Part shown: positions 34,720 to 44,200 of the stretch, piece after piece
How positions within the stretch are numbered: position 1 is the stretch's first letter
How the letters are laid out: every line of letters begins with the position of its first letter
Assembly (NCBI RefSeq): GCF_031181385.1
Contig: NZ_JAPSKV010000008.1
Location: forward strand, 1-64,000
Length of the DNA: 64,000 bases
Source of the DNA: Fredinandcohnia onubensis
GTDB lineage: Bacteria > Bacillota > Bacilli > Bacillales > Bacillaceae_L
Direction of reading: 5' to 3'
Program-made: the position numbers and the translations under genes
The notes under the pieces: generated by a model
Told to the model about the DNA's origin: nothing
Seen by the model: the letters and a program-made list of their open reading frames with translations, nothing else
Databases searched by the model: none

Positions 34720-35916
34720 ATGTGGAACCTAACTAAGCAGACGAAAGAGAAATTTACAAAGTGTAATATCTTACCGATTCCTGAAACTGACGAAGAATGG
34801 GAAATTACTTTAAGAGAGGCAAAAGAAGAAGACGAAGATCTCATTAGTCATTTAAAGGAAGAGCTTGAGGAAATGAAAGAGGAATTGCTGCAAATCTTGC
34901 CAAGTCGCTTCATACCGTATGTGGAAAACGGAACGTTAAATCAACCAACGTTGCCAAAGTCTGTTCGTGACGATTACTTGCAATGGATTCATGAAGCGAG
35001 CAAGGAATTTGAGCAAGTTTTAGATGCTGCCCATTCCCAAACAGAAAAATCTGTTACTTATTTATCAGATGCCGTTCAAGATGTCTTTGAGGAAAGCTTG
35101 CATGATTCAACAATCGAGCGTATTGAACGTGAAGGAGATACACTTCATCTTTACATCAATACAGATGGTGGTTTTTCATCCAAAGCGCTGATTCATTTTG
35201 TTTTTGAGAATGTGATGACTGAGGAATCTGATGAGCCGCTTGAGGTCGGGCATTGGATCGTCTATTACGAACTTCAGAAAACAGTTGATGGGTTTGCGTT
35301 CCGCGTGTTGTTTGAATGTCCTGATGCCGAATGGACGATTTCAATGAAGAATCTATATGCTGAATATTACTATCGTCCAGCCCAATATACTTTATTGAAT
35401 AACGAAGAAAAATTGGAAGAGACTTCTTTTGAGGAATATGTTGCACAACTCAATCCAGACCATCGCTATTGGCTAAACACACCAAATGTGACGTGCGTCA
35501 TCCAGTCATTCTCGGAGTCTATCATACTAAAAAACGGAGAACTGGAATTTACCGACAATGAAATGGTCGTTATTGTAGGAAATGATCGCTTTACATATGA
35601 CTTGGAAGAGTTCAACCCAATACAGTTTATTTATACAGACGTAAATGAGGATCCGTATGCTCACTTAAGCGAACCTATAGCAGCAGAAGAAATTGAAGCA
35701 GCAGCACTAGGCAAAGATTTGGAACTACAAGTCTGGGCTTGGAATACGATGCATGCAAATCCTCACGAGTTCACTGAGATTATTAATCGTGTTATGGCAA
35801 AAATGGAGATAACCGAGGAAAATGAAATGTTGGCAAGCGTTTATGCGAACCACTTTTTTGAAATAGGTATTTTGACAGAAGACGTTATTGAAAAATATCG
35901 TTCACTGATAAATTAA
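34720..35916 (+). CDS. DUF4085-like protein of unknown function
   Basis: The 398-residue acidic, soluble protein starts behind GAGGTGAG. Recognisable segments are LPIPETDEEWE, ILPSRFIPYVENGTLNQPTL and SLHDSTIERIEREGDTLHLY, which match my memory of the Bacillus DUF4085 family. It has no signal peptide, membrane segment or catalytic motif that I can name. It is followed by a GGGACA-type palindrome and a convergent gene. Confidence 0.6.
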   Translation: MWNLTKQTKEKFTKCNILPIPETDEEWEITLREAKEEDEDLISHLKEELEEMKEELLQILPSRFIPYVENGTLNQPTLPKSVRDDYLQWIHEASKEFEQVLDAAHSQTEKSVTYLSDAVQDVFEESLHDSTIERIEREGDTLHLYINTDGGFSSKALIHFVFENVMTEESDEPLEVGHWIVYYELQKTVDGFAFRVLFECPDAEWTISMKNLYAEYYYRPAQYTLLNNEEKLEETSFEEYVAQLNPDHRYWLNTPNVTCVIQSFSESIILKNGELEFTDNEMVVIVGNDRFTYDLEEFNPIQFIYTDVNEDPYAHLSEPIAAEEIEAAALGKDLELQVWAWNTMHANPHEFTEIINRVMAKMEITEENEMLASVYANHFFEIGILTEDVIEKYRSLIN

Positions 35917-35970
35917 GGGGACACAGGTTCCTCGTCCCGGTTTGGGAGAAGGGACCTGCGCCCCTTGAGG
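35916..35970. repeat. Double GGGAC/GTCCC palindrome between convergent genes
   Basis: GGGGACACAGGTTCCTCGTCCC is followed by GGGAGAAGGGACCTGCGCCCC. Both parts are versions of the dispersed GGGACA-TGTCCC family, and together they can form extended stems. Confidence 0.65.
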
Positions 35971-35986
35971 AAGCAGCCTTTCCTCC

Positions 35987-37252
35987 TTATAATTCATCTA
36001 ATGGGAGAACTTCTCCTGTTGATGCATGAACTGCAAATTGGCAATCTAATTTTCCACACAGGACATATTGGTTTTGGTCAAAGTCATATACGTAGTAAGG
36101 TTCTAATTCGAACTTTCCTTTGATTTTTTCATAGGCTTCTTCTTTGCTTATCTTCACTTTTTCGGGTTCTTCAAATTCATCTAACATCTCCAACATCATC
36201 AGGTTATCCATATAATTCACAGCCTGAAGACTTTCAGAATCAATCATGACATTAATTTTCCGCTGAAATACGCGTTTATCCTGCTTGTTCGCTCTTACTA
36301 TCGCATGAATATACCCTGACTCGCGATGAATTGATTTTAAAATCCAGACCCCAGAATCACTAGGATAGACCCTTCGTAAAAAATCTCGGACCTCCGTCAC
36401 ACATTTTTCTTGCTCTGTCTCAGTGATTGGTAGTGTATCAGGTGAGGGCTCGCCTGAGAATGCTTGTTCAGCCGAAACCTCCTCATGCCAAGTTATCTCT
36501 TTTCTTTCAAATAAAGAATTCAATGGCTCATCCCAATACAAGGCTTCATCTATTTTCGAATATCCTCTAACATCCACGATAACTTCAAAAGGGATTGTGG
36601 CCGTTTGGTCATTTCTTACATAGATTTCTTCTACCGCATAAGCAGTGACCAGTCGTTGTTGTTCCATTAACGGAAATTCAATCAACTTCACTTGTTCTTT
36701 CGCGATGTCCTCAATTTTTTCAAAGGTCAAAGTATAAGGTTCGATTTTCACCCTTTCCTTCGCAGGAAAATGGCCATGCGCAGTAAACAGTGTTAGCCTA
36801 CCATCTTGATTAAAATTGACCTCAATCATTCCAGAAGGTGAAACAGCAACACCATTCATGCATTCTTTAAATTGTAGCTCTCCCTCTTCTTCCTTATGTA
36901 ACTGGAATTGCTGCTCGAACGTTAATCCTGTTTCCTGCTCAATCCATTTTATAATGTCATTTTTATCGGAGAAGTTTACCCCGTTTGTGGCGAACGTCTG
37001 CCCCATCACGAAAATTACACTTTCAAAGCTACGACTATTCACATCTATTGTGATTACTGCCGTTCCATTAGGATTTTCATCCTCATACTCTTGTCCCACA
37101 CAATGATTAGGAAACCATTCCATTGACATTGTATAAACCGTCTCATTAAAAATATTTACACTTCGATGGAAACTATAAGTCTCTAAATAATAGTCCCATA
37201 ATCCAAACTTCTCTCTTGTAAAATCAACTAACTCCTGATTTCTTTTATCCAT
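35987..37252 (-). CDS. Unknown cytosolic protein with PepSY/YcdB-like repeats
   Basis: The product of about 421 residues starts at 37252 behind GGAGGTGAC. It appears to contain two related modules: EPYTLTFEKIEDIAKEQVKL in the middle and PEKVKISKEEAYEKIKGKFE near the end, each followed by a YxVDxxxG-like strand segment. This recalls YcdB/YcdC or PepSY-type repeats of Bacillus. There is no signal peptide. No function can be assigned. Confidence 0.5.
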   Translation of the reverse strand: MDKRNQELVDFTREKFGLWDYYLETYSFHRSVNIFNETVYTMSMEWFPNHCVGQEYEDENPNGTAVITIDVNSRSFESVIFVMGQTFATNGVNFSDKNDIIKWIEQETGLTFEQQFQLHKEEEGELQFKECMNGVAVSPSGMIEVNFNQDGRLTLFTAHGHFPAKERVKIEPYTLTFEKIEDIAKEQVKLIEFPLMEQQRLVTAYAVEEIYVRNDQTATIPFEVIVDVRGYSKIDEALYWDEPLNSLFERKEITWHEEVSAEQAFSGEPSPDTLPITETEQEKCVTEVRDFLRRVYPSDSGVWILKSIHRESGYIHAIVRANKQDKRVFQRKINVMIDSESLQAVNYMDNLMMLEMLDEFEEPEKVKISKEEAYEKIKGKFELEPYYVYDFDQNQYVLCGKLDCQFAVHASTGEVLPLDEL

Positions 37253-37398
37253 ATTTGTCACCTCCAAAATATTGCTTTTCTACTTACTACGAATTACCCA
37301 CCTAACGATTTCACATTTTTCCAATTTCATGTTAATAAAAAACTGCACTTGTTTAAGTCAGGAGATAATTTTGAGTCGAGACAACTGTCCATCTGACC

Positions 37399-37776
37399 CT
37401 AGTATATTTTCGAATAAATGACAAAGGAGATAAACATTGTAGAGATTAGTAATGTTGTGAGGATGTTGATCAGTTGAGCAGCGGTTAACGCAATAATGTC
37501 AAATTGCAAACCAATATTAAACGCAATAAGAAAAATCATCACCGCAAAAAACGAAGCGAAAATACCTTTTTCTCGGATTAGTTTCATGCGCTCATCCTTT
37601 TGCTTAAATTGTGGATACAAGTATGCCAAACAAAAACTCATGACTGCCATAGCCAGTGTCATATAAGCCATAGGTGCAGGTGATGATTTGGCCATGATTC
37701 CAACAAATAGTAAAAAAACCGAAATCACAGTAAACAAAATACCAAGAACGACAAATTGAACTCGCGAATTCCCCAT
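37399..37776 (-). CDS. Small four-helix membrane protein
   Basis: The 125-residue product starts at 37776 behind AAGGGGAAG. Four hydrophobic segments are visible (FVVLGILFTVISVFLLFVGI, MTLAMAVMSFCLAYL, IFASFFAVMIFLIAFNIGL, LINILTTLLISTMFISFVI), with a charged loop KQKDERMKLIREKG between the second and third. I do not recognise a named family. It may be co-transcribed with speE upstream, 63 bases away. Confidence 0.6.
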   Translation of the reverse strand: MGNSRVQFVVLGILFTVISVFLLFVGIMAKSSPAPMAYMTLAMAVMSFCLAYLYPQFKQKDERMKLIREKGIFASFFAVMIFLIAFNIGLQFDIIALTAAQLINILTTLLISTMFISFVIYSKIY

Positions 37777-37839
37777 TTTCTTCCCCTTAAAAATGATTTC
37801 ACTTAGCATAAATCTTTATTTATAGTCTTCTTTCTCTTT

Positions 37840-38694
37840 TTATAATTGTACCCTAAGAAACTGCGGCAATGAAAAACAGCTTTCCACAATTTGCTCGTTC
37901 ACATATTTTGTTTGTTTATTGCTGATTCTGCTTGGGTTTACATCAATATGCTTCTTAGACCCGATTGTGAAACTCCACATTCCGCCAGGGTAGGTCGGTA
38001 CAACTGCCGTATACAATTTGGCCGTTTTGAAAATTTCCGAGATTCGAGTATAGGACCATTTCATCACGTCAGAATGGAATAGTGGTGATTGGCTTTGACA
38101 AACCATGATTCCATCATCTTTTAAAGCTTCATGTAAGCTTTGATAAAAGCTTTTTTCGAATAATACCTTTGCAGGTCCAATTGGATCTGATGAGTCCACG
38201 ATAATCAGGTCATACTCATTTTTCTTACTAGCCGCGAATTTTACACCATCATCAAAAATAAAATGAACACGTGGATCTGCTAGTCTGCCTGATACATCAG
38301 GTAAATGTTCGATACTAGCTTTTACGACAAGTTCATCAATTTCAACCATATCAATATGTTCGATTTCTTTGTATTTGGCTACTTCCTTTGCAACACCACA
38401 ATCGCCACCACCAATGATTAATACCTTTTTAGGATTAGGGTGAATCGACATGGGCACATGTGAAATCATTTCATTATAGATATGTCCATCAACCGAGGTC
38501 GTTTGAACAATACCATCTAACACTAGCATTCTTCCAAAATCATATGAATCCAGAATCATGACGTCCTGAAAAGATGATTGTTGATCAAAAATAATATCCT
38601 TAATCCGATAGCTGATTTTCAAGTTGTCGTACTCATTTTCTGTGAGCCATAAATCTCCATTTCTCTTAGATAAATAAGGTTTATTAAGTTCCAT
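37840..38694 (-). CDS. speE: Spermidine synthase-type aminopropyltransferase
   Basis: The protein of about 284 residues has the spermidine synthase fold: N-terminal WLTENEYDNLKISYRIKD, the decarboxy-SAM site VLIIGGGDCGVAKEV, VEIDELVV and the catalytic-loop DLIIVDSSDPIGPAKVLF. It transfers an aminopropyl group to putrescine. Three ATG codons overlap; the last (38694) has GGGGG at the best distance. No speD or speB is adjacent. The upstream region carries GGGACA palindromes and a 20-bp periodic array. Confidence 0.92.
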   Translation of the reverse strand: MELNKPYLSKRNGDLWLTENEYDNLKISYRIKDIIFDQQSSFQDVMILDSYDFGRMLVLDGIVQTTSVDGHIYNEMISHVPMSIHPNPKKVLIIGGGDCGVAKEVAKYKEIEHIDMVEIDELVVKASIEHLPDVSGRLADPRVHFIFDDGVKFAASKKNEYDLIIVDSSDPIGPAKVLFEKSFYQSLHEALKDDGIMVCQSQSPLFHSDVMKWSYTRISEIFKTAKLYTAVVPTYPGGMWSFTIGSKKHIDVNPSRISNKQTKYVNEQIVESCFSLPQFLRVQL

Positions 38695-38773
38695 CATCAT
38701 CCCCCACTCTACTCTTATTCTTCCAATATAAGAATAAGAAAGAACAATGTGCATGTCCAGCGAAGTGGGTCGG

Positions 38774-38796
38774 AGGGACAGGTTCCTTGTCCCAGT
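38774..38796. repeat. GGGACAGG...TTGTCCC palindrome
   Basis: AGGGACAGGTTCCTTGTCCCA is a short dyad of the GGGACA family, upstream of speE. Confidence 0.65.
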
Positions 38797-38890
38797 TTAA
38801 TCCTGAAAAAGCTACGCATTAATGTGCTCCAGCTGTAAATAGCATGAGTTGAATATGGCATTCGAATGAGTTTTCACCTTCACATTTGAC

Positions 38891-38990
38891 TATTAGCCAT
38901 AAAAATATTTTATCAGCCATATTTTTTATTTATCAGCCTTAAATTTTCTGTAACAGCCGTATTTGCATATTAATAGCCATAAACCAAAAA
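38891..38990. repeat. Five tandem units at an exact 20-bp period (TATCAGCCAT...)
   Basis: The decamers TATTAGCCAT, TATCAGCCAT, TATCAGCCTT, TAACAGCCGT and TAATAGCCAT start at 38891, 38911, 38931, 38951 and 38971. Each is followed by about ten AT-rich bases. On the minus strand this gives ATGGCTGATA boxes every 20 bp, about 200-300 bases upstream of speE. The rest of the 38695-39111 gap holds GGGACA palindromes and no gene. Confidence 0.9.
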
Positions 38991-39039
38991 ATACGCCGCG
39001 AGTGTCTATGCACTGCTTCGGCGTAATATAATGAAGTGC

Positions 39040-39110
39040 CTGGGACAGTGGACCTGTCCCCGTGTCCCATGATGCGCCGGGACAAGAGCCCGGCGACCCG
39101 TTTTGTCCCA
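39040..39110. repeat. Compound GGGACA/TGTCCC palindrome downstream of coaA
   Basis: TGGGACAGTGGACCTGTCCC, then GTGTCCCATGATGCGCCGGGACAAG and a final TTTTGTCCCA, make nested dyads including GCCGGG/CCCGGC. The block abuts the coaA stop at 39112 and could terminate coaA transcription. Confidence 0.7.
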
Positions 39111-39111
39111 T

Positions 39112-40035
39112 TTAAAATTTCTTAAGGTAGACTTTTTCCATTATGTGGTCAGGGCCTTTTTTGAAGACGATATCTGCGCGACGACGTGTAGGAAGGATGT
39201 TTTCTCGTAAGTTTTTGGCGTTGATTTCCTCCCAGATGTCGGTTGCCTTTTTGACCGCTTCGTCTTTCGACAACGAAGTATAGCGATGAAAATAAGACAT
39301 TGGGTTCTGAAACGCCGTCTTTTGCAGTGTCAAAAATCTCTCAATGTACCATTTTTTGATATTTATTACGTCCGCATCAATATAAATTGAGAAATCAAAA
39401 AAGTCGCTGACGAAAACAGAATGGGACTTGCTGACTTGAAGGACATTAATTCCTTCAACGATTAAAATATCTGGCTGCTTAATAACCTCTACCTTATCAG
39501 ATAGCACATCATACGTTAAATGGGAGTAAAGTGGAGCCTCTACTTTTGATTTACCAGACTTCACCTTCATCATAAACTCAATTAGTCTTTGAGTATCATA
39601 GCTTTCGGGAAATCCTTTTCTACTCATCAAGCCCTTGCTTTCCAGAGTTGCGTTTGGATATAAGAAACCATCTGTCGTAACTAACCCTACCTCTTTATGC
39701 TCGTCCCACCGTGATAATAGAGTTTGGATTACCCTTGCTGCGGTGCTTTTCCCTACTGCCACACTACCTGCAATTCCGATAATATATGGAATTTTCTTAG
39801 CTTTATAGTCTAAAAATGAATTCGTTGCTCCCTGTAACTGTTGTGATGCTTTTACCTTTAGATTGATCAAACGGGTCAACGGCAAATAAATTTCTTTTAC
39901 TTCCTGAAGTGAGATTTCCTCGTTAATACCGCGAATGCTCTCGAGTTCTTCTTCTGACAGTAACAAAGGAGTTTTATTTCGCAGTTCCGCCCACTTTTCT
40001 CTGTTAAATTCAATATAGTTTGTTAACGGATTCAT
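39112..40035 (-). CDS. coaA: Type I pantothenate kinase
   Basis: The 307-residue kinase phosphorylates pantothenate, the first step of coenzyme A synthesis. The P-loop [38 protein letters not shown] and [10 protein letters not shown] are diagnostic of the prokaryotic type I enzyme. It starts behind GAGGTAAATACT. Many Bacillus species also carry a type III enzyme elsewhere. Confidence 0.95.
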   Translation of the reverse strand: MNPLTNYIEFNREKWAELRNKTPLLLSEEELESIRGINEEISLQEVKEIYLPLTRLINLKVKASQQLQGATNSFLDYKAKKIPYIIGIAGSVAVGKSTAARVIQTLLSRWDEHKEVGLVTTDGFLYPNATLESKGLMSRKGFPESYDTQRLIEFMMKVKSGKSKVEAPLYSHLTYDVLSDKVEVIKQPDILIVEGINVLQVSKSHSVFVSDFFDFSIYIDADVINIKKWYIERFLTLQKTAFQNPMSYFHRYTSLSKDEAVKKATDIWEEINAKNLRENILPTRRRADIVFKKGPDHIMEKVYLKKF

Positions 40036-40098
40036 AGTATTTACCTCTATTTTAGATTCATGTTCATTTTATCAGATTGTTACTTGAATTCATATGTT

Positions 40099-40716
40099 TT
40101 AAAAAGAATGACTTGCGCTCGACACTTGCAAGATTTTCTTCATTCTATTATTGACAACTTGAATGATTTTACCTAAAAACAATGCAATTACCAGAGTACC
40201 AAGCCCAACCGGTCCTCCTAAAAGAAATCCGAGAACGGCTCCTGTACCTTCAATGCCCATTCTTACAATATTAAAGCTCAAACCGAACCGATTGCAGAAA
40301 GCCACCATCATTCCATCAATTGGTGTCTTAGGTAAATTCGCCTCCATATAAATGCCAATTCCAATTCCAGCGATAACAAGACCAACAACGAAACTGACAA
40401 TTTGTAATTCCCAAGATGATGTAAAGTCAACATTCCCTAATACAATATAAAACCAAAAATCAACAAAAACACTTCGGATAAAAATTGGGATAACCGATTC
40501 GATACGCAATCTCTTTTTTTCAAGAATCCAGGTAATCAATATAAATGTCAACTGTGTCAAAATTGACCAAGTTCCAATCGTCAAACCTAAATGCTCTGTA
40601 AGCCCTACAGCTACGGTATCCCATGGACCCGCTCCAATTAATGATTGAATAATAAGTGCAATTCCTAACGCGGTAAGAGCGAGTCCTCCTAAATAAATGC
40701 CTATACGTATTCCCAT
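40099..40716 (-). CDS. YczE/YitT-type integral membrane protein
   Basis: The product of about 205 residues has five or six transmembrane segments. The segments IGIYLGGLALTALGIALII, GAGPWDTVAVGLTEHLGLTI and PIDGMMVAFCNRFGLSF are typical of the YczE/YyaS group. The start at 40716 has GAGGTGCAGC upstream. Function of the family is poorly known. It precedes coaA by 63 bases in the same direction. Confidence 0.75.
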   Translation of the reverse strand: MGIRIGIYLGGLALTALGIALIIQSLIGAGPWDTVAVGLTEHLGLTIGTWSILTQLTFILITWILEKKRLRIESVIPIFIRSVFVDFWFYIVLGNVDFTSSWELQIVSFVVGLVIAGIGIGIYMEANLPKTPIDGMMVAFCNRFGLSFNIVRMGIEGTGAVLGFLLGGPVGLGTLVIALFLGKIIQVVNNRMKKILQVSSASHSF

Positions 40717-40787
40717 GCTGCACCTCGATATTAATGGATATTTCAAAATAATTATTCAATTATAACACTTTCATGAAAAATTGCACC

Positions 40788-40828
40788 CAAAAAAATAGGC
40801 ATCTGCCCACCAAAAGGACAGAAGCCTT
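40788..40828 (-). terminator. Terminator of the thiolase gene
   Basis: Read on the minus strand, AGGCTTCTGTCC and GGGCAGATGCCT pair with two mismatches and are followed by ATTTTTTT. It lies 55 bases after the thiolase stop. Confidence 0.88.
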
Positions 40829-40882
40829 AAAACATTTCCTAGACTCTTATTTTTATATATTGAGTATTAAATTATGAAATAA

Positions 40883-42040
40883 TTATTCTACTTCTATTAA
40901 GACAGCTGCTCCTTGGCCTCCACCGCCACACATAGATGCTATACCTCTACCGCCACCGCGTCGTTTAAGTTCACGAGCAAGTGTTAACACAAGCCGGAAT
41001 CCGCTAGCACCTAGAGGGTGACCAAGAGCGATTGCTCCCCCATTTACGTTAACAACATCTGAAGGAAGCCCGAGCTCTTGCTGACTTGCAATCACAACAC
41101 TTGCAAAAGCTTCATTAATCTCAAACAAATCAATATCTGAAGGGCGTAAATTTCTACGATCTAATAAAGCTCGTATAGCATTTGCTGGTTGGAGGTGCAA
41201 TGATGGATCTGGCCCTGCTACAAATGACCAGTCAACAATCGTTGCAAGCGGTGACTTACCAATCTTTTCACATGTGTCTAAACTAGAAATCAGACCTGCA
41301 CTCGCACCATCTGACATCGGACTAGCGTTTCCAGGAGTAATCGTTCCCCCTTCTTCAAATGCTGGGGAAAGCTTTTTTAGCTTGTCAATGGAGGTTTGAG
41401 GTCGAATACATTCATCCTCGGTAATAAGCTGACCTGAAACATTAACTCCAACTATTTCATCCTTAAAAACTCCATTACTTTGTGCACGAGCTGCCCTTAA
41501 TTGTGAATGCAGAGCAAATTCATCTTGTACCTCTCGACTAATATGTAATTCACGATTTGTACGTTCAGATAACCCGCCCATTGATTGGTCAGAAAGTGCA
41601 CACCACAAACCATCATTCAAAGTATCATAGAATTCGATAGCACCCATTTTCACTTCTCGTCTAAGGTTAGATACATGTGGTGCATTTGTCATGGATTCAA
41701 ATCCTCCAACAACAAACAGATCCCCTTCTCCTCTTTCTACACGGCGAGCAGCATCAGATACTGCTGCTAAACTAGCAATACAAACACTATTTAATGTTAA
41801 GGCAGGGGTATGTATCCCAACACCAGCTTGATATGCAACTTGACGCGCAGGATTTTGACCTTGCCCAGCCTGTATTACTTGACCTAGTATAACGCCATCT
41901 GCATGAGCAGTTTCAGGAACACGGCGAATGAGCTCCGAAACTGCCGCAACACCTAGTTCAGTTGCTGTATTCTTGCTTAAACTTCCCTTGAACCGTCCAA
42001 TAGGAGTACGAACTCCATCAATTAATACAGTTTTTTTCAA
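40883..42040 (-). CDS. Acetyl-CoA acetyltransferase (thiolase)
   Basis: The product of about 385 residues starts at TTG 42040 (reading MKKTVLIDGVRTPIGRF), with GGGTGA upstream; a GTG at 42049 is also open. The acylated cysteine is C87 in LNSVCIASLAA, the catalytic histidine lies in ALGHPLGASG, and the second cysteine in MCGGGGQGAAVLIE. It would cleave acetoacetyl-CoA to two acetyl-CoA. Located at the 3' end of a gene group with acetoacetyl-CoA synthetase, it completes a plausible acetoacetate route. Confidence 0.88.
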   Translation of the reverse strand: MKKTVLIDGVRTPIGRFKGSLSKNTATELGVAAVSELIRRVPETAHADGVILGQVIQAGQGQNPARQVAYQAGVGIHTPALTLNSVCIASLAAVSDAARRVERGEGDLFVVGGFESMTNAPHVSNLRREVKMGAIEFYDTLNDGLWCALSDQSMGGLSERTNRELHISREVQDEFALHSQLRAARAQSNGVFKDEIVGVNVSGQLITEDECIRPQTSIDKLKKLSPAFEEGGTITPGNASPMSDGASAGLISSLDTCEKIGKSPLATIVDWSFVAGPDPSLHLQPANAIRALLDRRNLRPSDIDLFEINEAFASVVIASQQELGLPSDVVNVNGGAIALGHPLGASGFRLVLTLARELKRRGGGRGIASMCGGGGQGAAVLIEVE

Positions 42041-42065
42041 CGAAATCACCCATCCTTTTAGTCTG

Positions 42066-42392
42066 AGTTCAAAAAGGAGGATAAAAAGGACCACGTCGAC
42101 AATAACGCCACGTCCTGTGGCATTGTCGACACTAGCACATCCTGTGCGTCGAAAGTTCAAGGCGGCCCAGCTTTGAGTAGCGGAACGTATGCAGTAAATA
42201 CGTGAGCAAATGTTCTCGCACGCAGGAAAAGCGATTTTCTTTTCCAAGGAACGGAAAAGAAAGCCAACGAGCTTCCATAGGATGTGGTGACTTCGACGTT
42301 CGACACAGGACGTGTCGGCATTTAGTCGAAGTTCCTCTAATAAGTGTCATTTTTACCGGACTTTTTGATCATCCTCTTTTAGTAGATTAATT
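42066..42392. repeat. Hairpin-rich element with imperfect terminal inverted repeats
   Basis: The gap between the thiolase and MFS genes is packed with stem-loops. GTCGACAAT..GCCAC-GTCCT-GTGGC.TTGTCGAC is at about 42095-42130, then a GCACA-TCCT-TGTGC-like stem, GGAAAAG/CTTTTCC, and GACTTCGAC/GTCGAAGTT at the right. The ends AAAAAGGAGGATAAAAAGGACC (left, plus strand) and the complement of the right end, about 42352-42384, are similar over about 22 bases. No reading frame is convincing. The CCAC-TCCTGTGG hairpin also occurs at about 15968. Confidence 0.7.
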
Positions 42393-42401
42393 GAAACTAA
42401 A

Positions 42402-43730
42402 TTACTGGGATAGTGAATCACGGTACGTTTCCCGTGCGAACAACGTTGCAACAATGCTTATCACACCAAGTGCGGTTAAATATAGAATGATTGGTAAGCT
42501 TTGCCCATCATATTTTGCTAGTAACCAAGTCGCAATTAGAGGGGAAAATCCGCCTGCTAGGATAGCTCCAATTTGGTAACCAATGGAAGCACCACTTAAA
42601 CGAACCTTCGACCCAAAAAGCTCTGAGTAGTATACTGCTTGAGGGCCGTAAACAGAGTCATGAATGACATTCAATCCAAGCACGATTCCTATTGTGATCC
42701 AAAGTACCGATCCTGTATCCATCAGCGCGAAAAACGGAAAAATGAACAGCGTCGTAGCTATTGTCCCACCCAAATAGACAGGTTTACGGCCAATCTTATC
42801 AGATAAGTAGGACCATAATGGCATGGTCACTAAACCAATTACTGAGGAGATCATGACTGCATTTAGACCAATGGATCGATCGACATTAACCGTACCTACG
42901 AGATACGTTAGTACAAATACAGAATAGATATAAAACGTTGCGTTTTGAACTAATTTCATACCAATTGTTAAGAATAATGGTTTTTTCTGGCTGCGTAGAA
43001 CGGTAAGCACAGGCTTTTCCTCTATCTGCTTCTTTTCAGCCAGTTCTTCAAATACAGGCGATTCACTTACTCTTAGGCGAATCCAAAGTCCAATGATGAC
43101 AAGTATAGCACTTAGTAAAAATGGTATACGCCAGCCCCAGGCAAGGAAAGCTTCATTTGACATATTGTTATTTACCATCGAGAACACGAAGGTGGATAAT
43201 AAAAGTCCTGCGGGAACTCCCATCTGTGGAAAGCTGCCGTATAACCCCCGTTTTCCTTTCGGTGCATGTTCAACCGCCATTACTACCGCTGAACCCCACT
43301 CACCACCAACAGCAAATCCCTGTACAATACGAAGAAGACTTATTAGTAGTGGAGCCATCAGCCCGATTGTTTGATAGGATGGAATCAGCCCCATTAAGAA
43401 TGTTGCGATTCCCATTAATAATAGTGAAAGTGTAAGCATTTTTTTTCTGCCAATTTTATCACCAAAATGTCCAAATACCGCGCTTCCTAACGGACGAGCA
43501 ATAAATCCTGCAGCATATGACCCAAAGGCTGCAAGTGTCCCATATAGAGGATCGAAAGTTGGAAAAAACAATGCTGGAAATACTAAAGCAGCAGCTGTAC
43601 CGTATAAGTAAAAATCATACCATTCAATTGTTGTACCAATAAAGCTAGCCAAACCGACCTTGCGATGTTCTTTAGAAAAACCTTTTTTCTCGGTATTTAT
43701 ATCCTCCTGAATTACTGGAGCTGTTGACAT
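42402..43730 (-). CDS. MHS-type MFS transporter (metabolite:H+ symporter)
   Basis: The protein of about 442 residues has 12 hydrophobic segments. Signatures of the metabolite:H+ symporter subfamily are ASFIGTTIEWYDFYLYGTAA, FGHFGDKIGRKKML, GFAVGGEWGSAVVM and RGLYGSFPQMG. It starts at 43730 behind GGGAGGAAAG. The neighbours point to a short-chain organic or keto acid as substrate; shikimate, alpha-ketoglutarate and proline/betaine carriers belong to the same group. Confidence 0.88.
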   Translation of the reverse strand: MSTAPVIQEDINTEKKGFSKEHRKVGLASFIGTTIEWYDFYLYGTAAALVFPALFFPTFDPLYGTLAAFGSYAAGFIARPLGSAVFGHFGDKIGRKKMLTLSLLLMGIATFLMGLIPSYQTIGLMAPLLISLLRIVQGFAVGGEWGSAVVMAVEHAPKGKRGLYGSFPQMGVPAGLLLSTFVFSMVNNNMSNEAFLAWGWRIPFLLSAILVIIGLWIRLRVSESPVFEELAEKKQIEEKPVLTVLRSQKKPLFLTIGMKLVQNATFYIYSVFVLTYLVGTVNVDRSIGLNAVMISSVIGLVTMPLWSYLSDKIGRKPVYLGGTIATTLFIFPFFALMDTGSVLWITIGIVLGLNVIHDSVYGPQAVYYSELFGSKVRLSGASIGYQIGAILAGGFSPLIATWLLAKYDGQSLPIILYLTALGVISIVATLFARETYRDSLSQ

Positions 43731-43780
43731 CGACTTTCCTCCCTTTTTTACGATGGTGTAATATGTCTTAAGGCCATTTT

Positions 43781-44200
43781 TCATTCCTTACTTTCGAAAA
43801 ATGGTAACCAAACATCATTGCATTTTATATATTTGACTTTCAGTGGCTGCCCAATTTTTAATTTTTGATCAGAATCAACGAATAGATGTGTCAGCATCGA
43901 TGGACCTTCTTCTAATTCAACAACCCCTAATACATAAGGTGTAACTGCTGCCCACCCTGGATGACCAGGTCTATGTACAATGCTCCACGTCTTTAACGTT
44001 CCTTCTCCTGAAGCTGGTTTCCATTCTAACTGGTTACTCCAGCAATGCGGGCAATGGGAACGAGGATAAAATACCCATTCACCACAATCACAGCATTTTT
44101 GCAATATAAATTCCTTACGAGCTACTGCATCCCAGAACGGCTTAGTGGTCGGTGTTATCGTCGGACCTGGTACCGTTAAATTTTCAAATTTCTCTATCAT
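43781..44200 (-). CDS. Zn-ribbon/OB-fold partner protein (DUF35)
   Basis: The 139-residue protein has a rubredoxin-like zinc ribbon (CCDCGEWVFYPRSHCPHC) followed by an OB-fold (LKTWSIVHRPGHPGW to LKVKYIKCNDVWLPFF). Its ATG overlaps the stop of the upstream thiolase-like gene in an ATGA junction, so the two are translationally coupled. DUF35 proteins bind thiolase-fold proteins, for example in steroid side-chain aldolases and hydratases. Confidence 0.88.
   Translation of the reverse strand: MIEKFENLTVPGPTITPTTKPFWDAVARKEFILQKCCDCGEWVFYPRSHCPHCWSNQLEWKPASGEGTLKTWSIVHRPGHPGWAAVTPYVLGVVELEEGPSMLTHLFVDSDQKLKIGQPLKVKYIKCNDVWLPFFESKE

Noticed and set aside
38926-39111. 61-codon minus-strand frame between coaA and speE
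   Set aside because: It is a by-product of the GGGACA palindromes and part of the 20-bp array; no start signal.
42132-42390. Short frames in the thiolase-MFS gap
   Set aside because: They are open on both strands because of palindromic composition and show no protein-like pattern.
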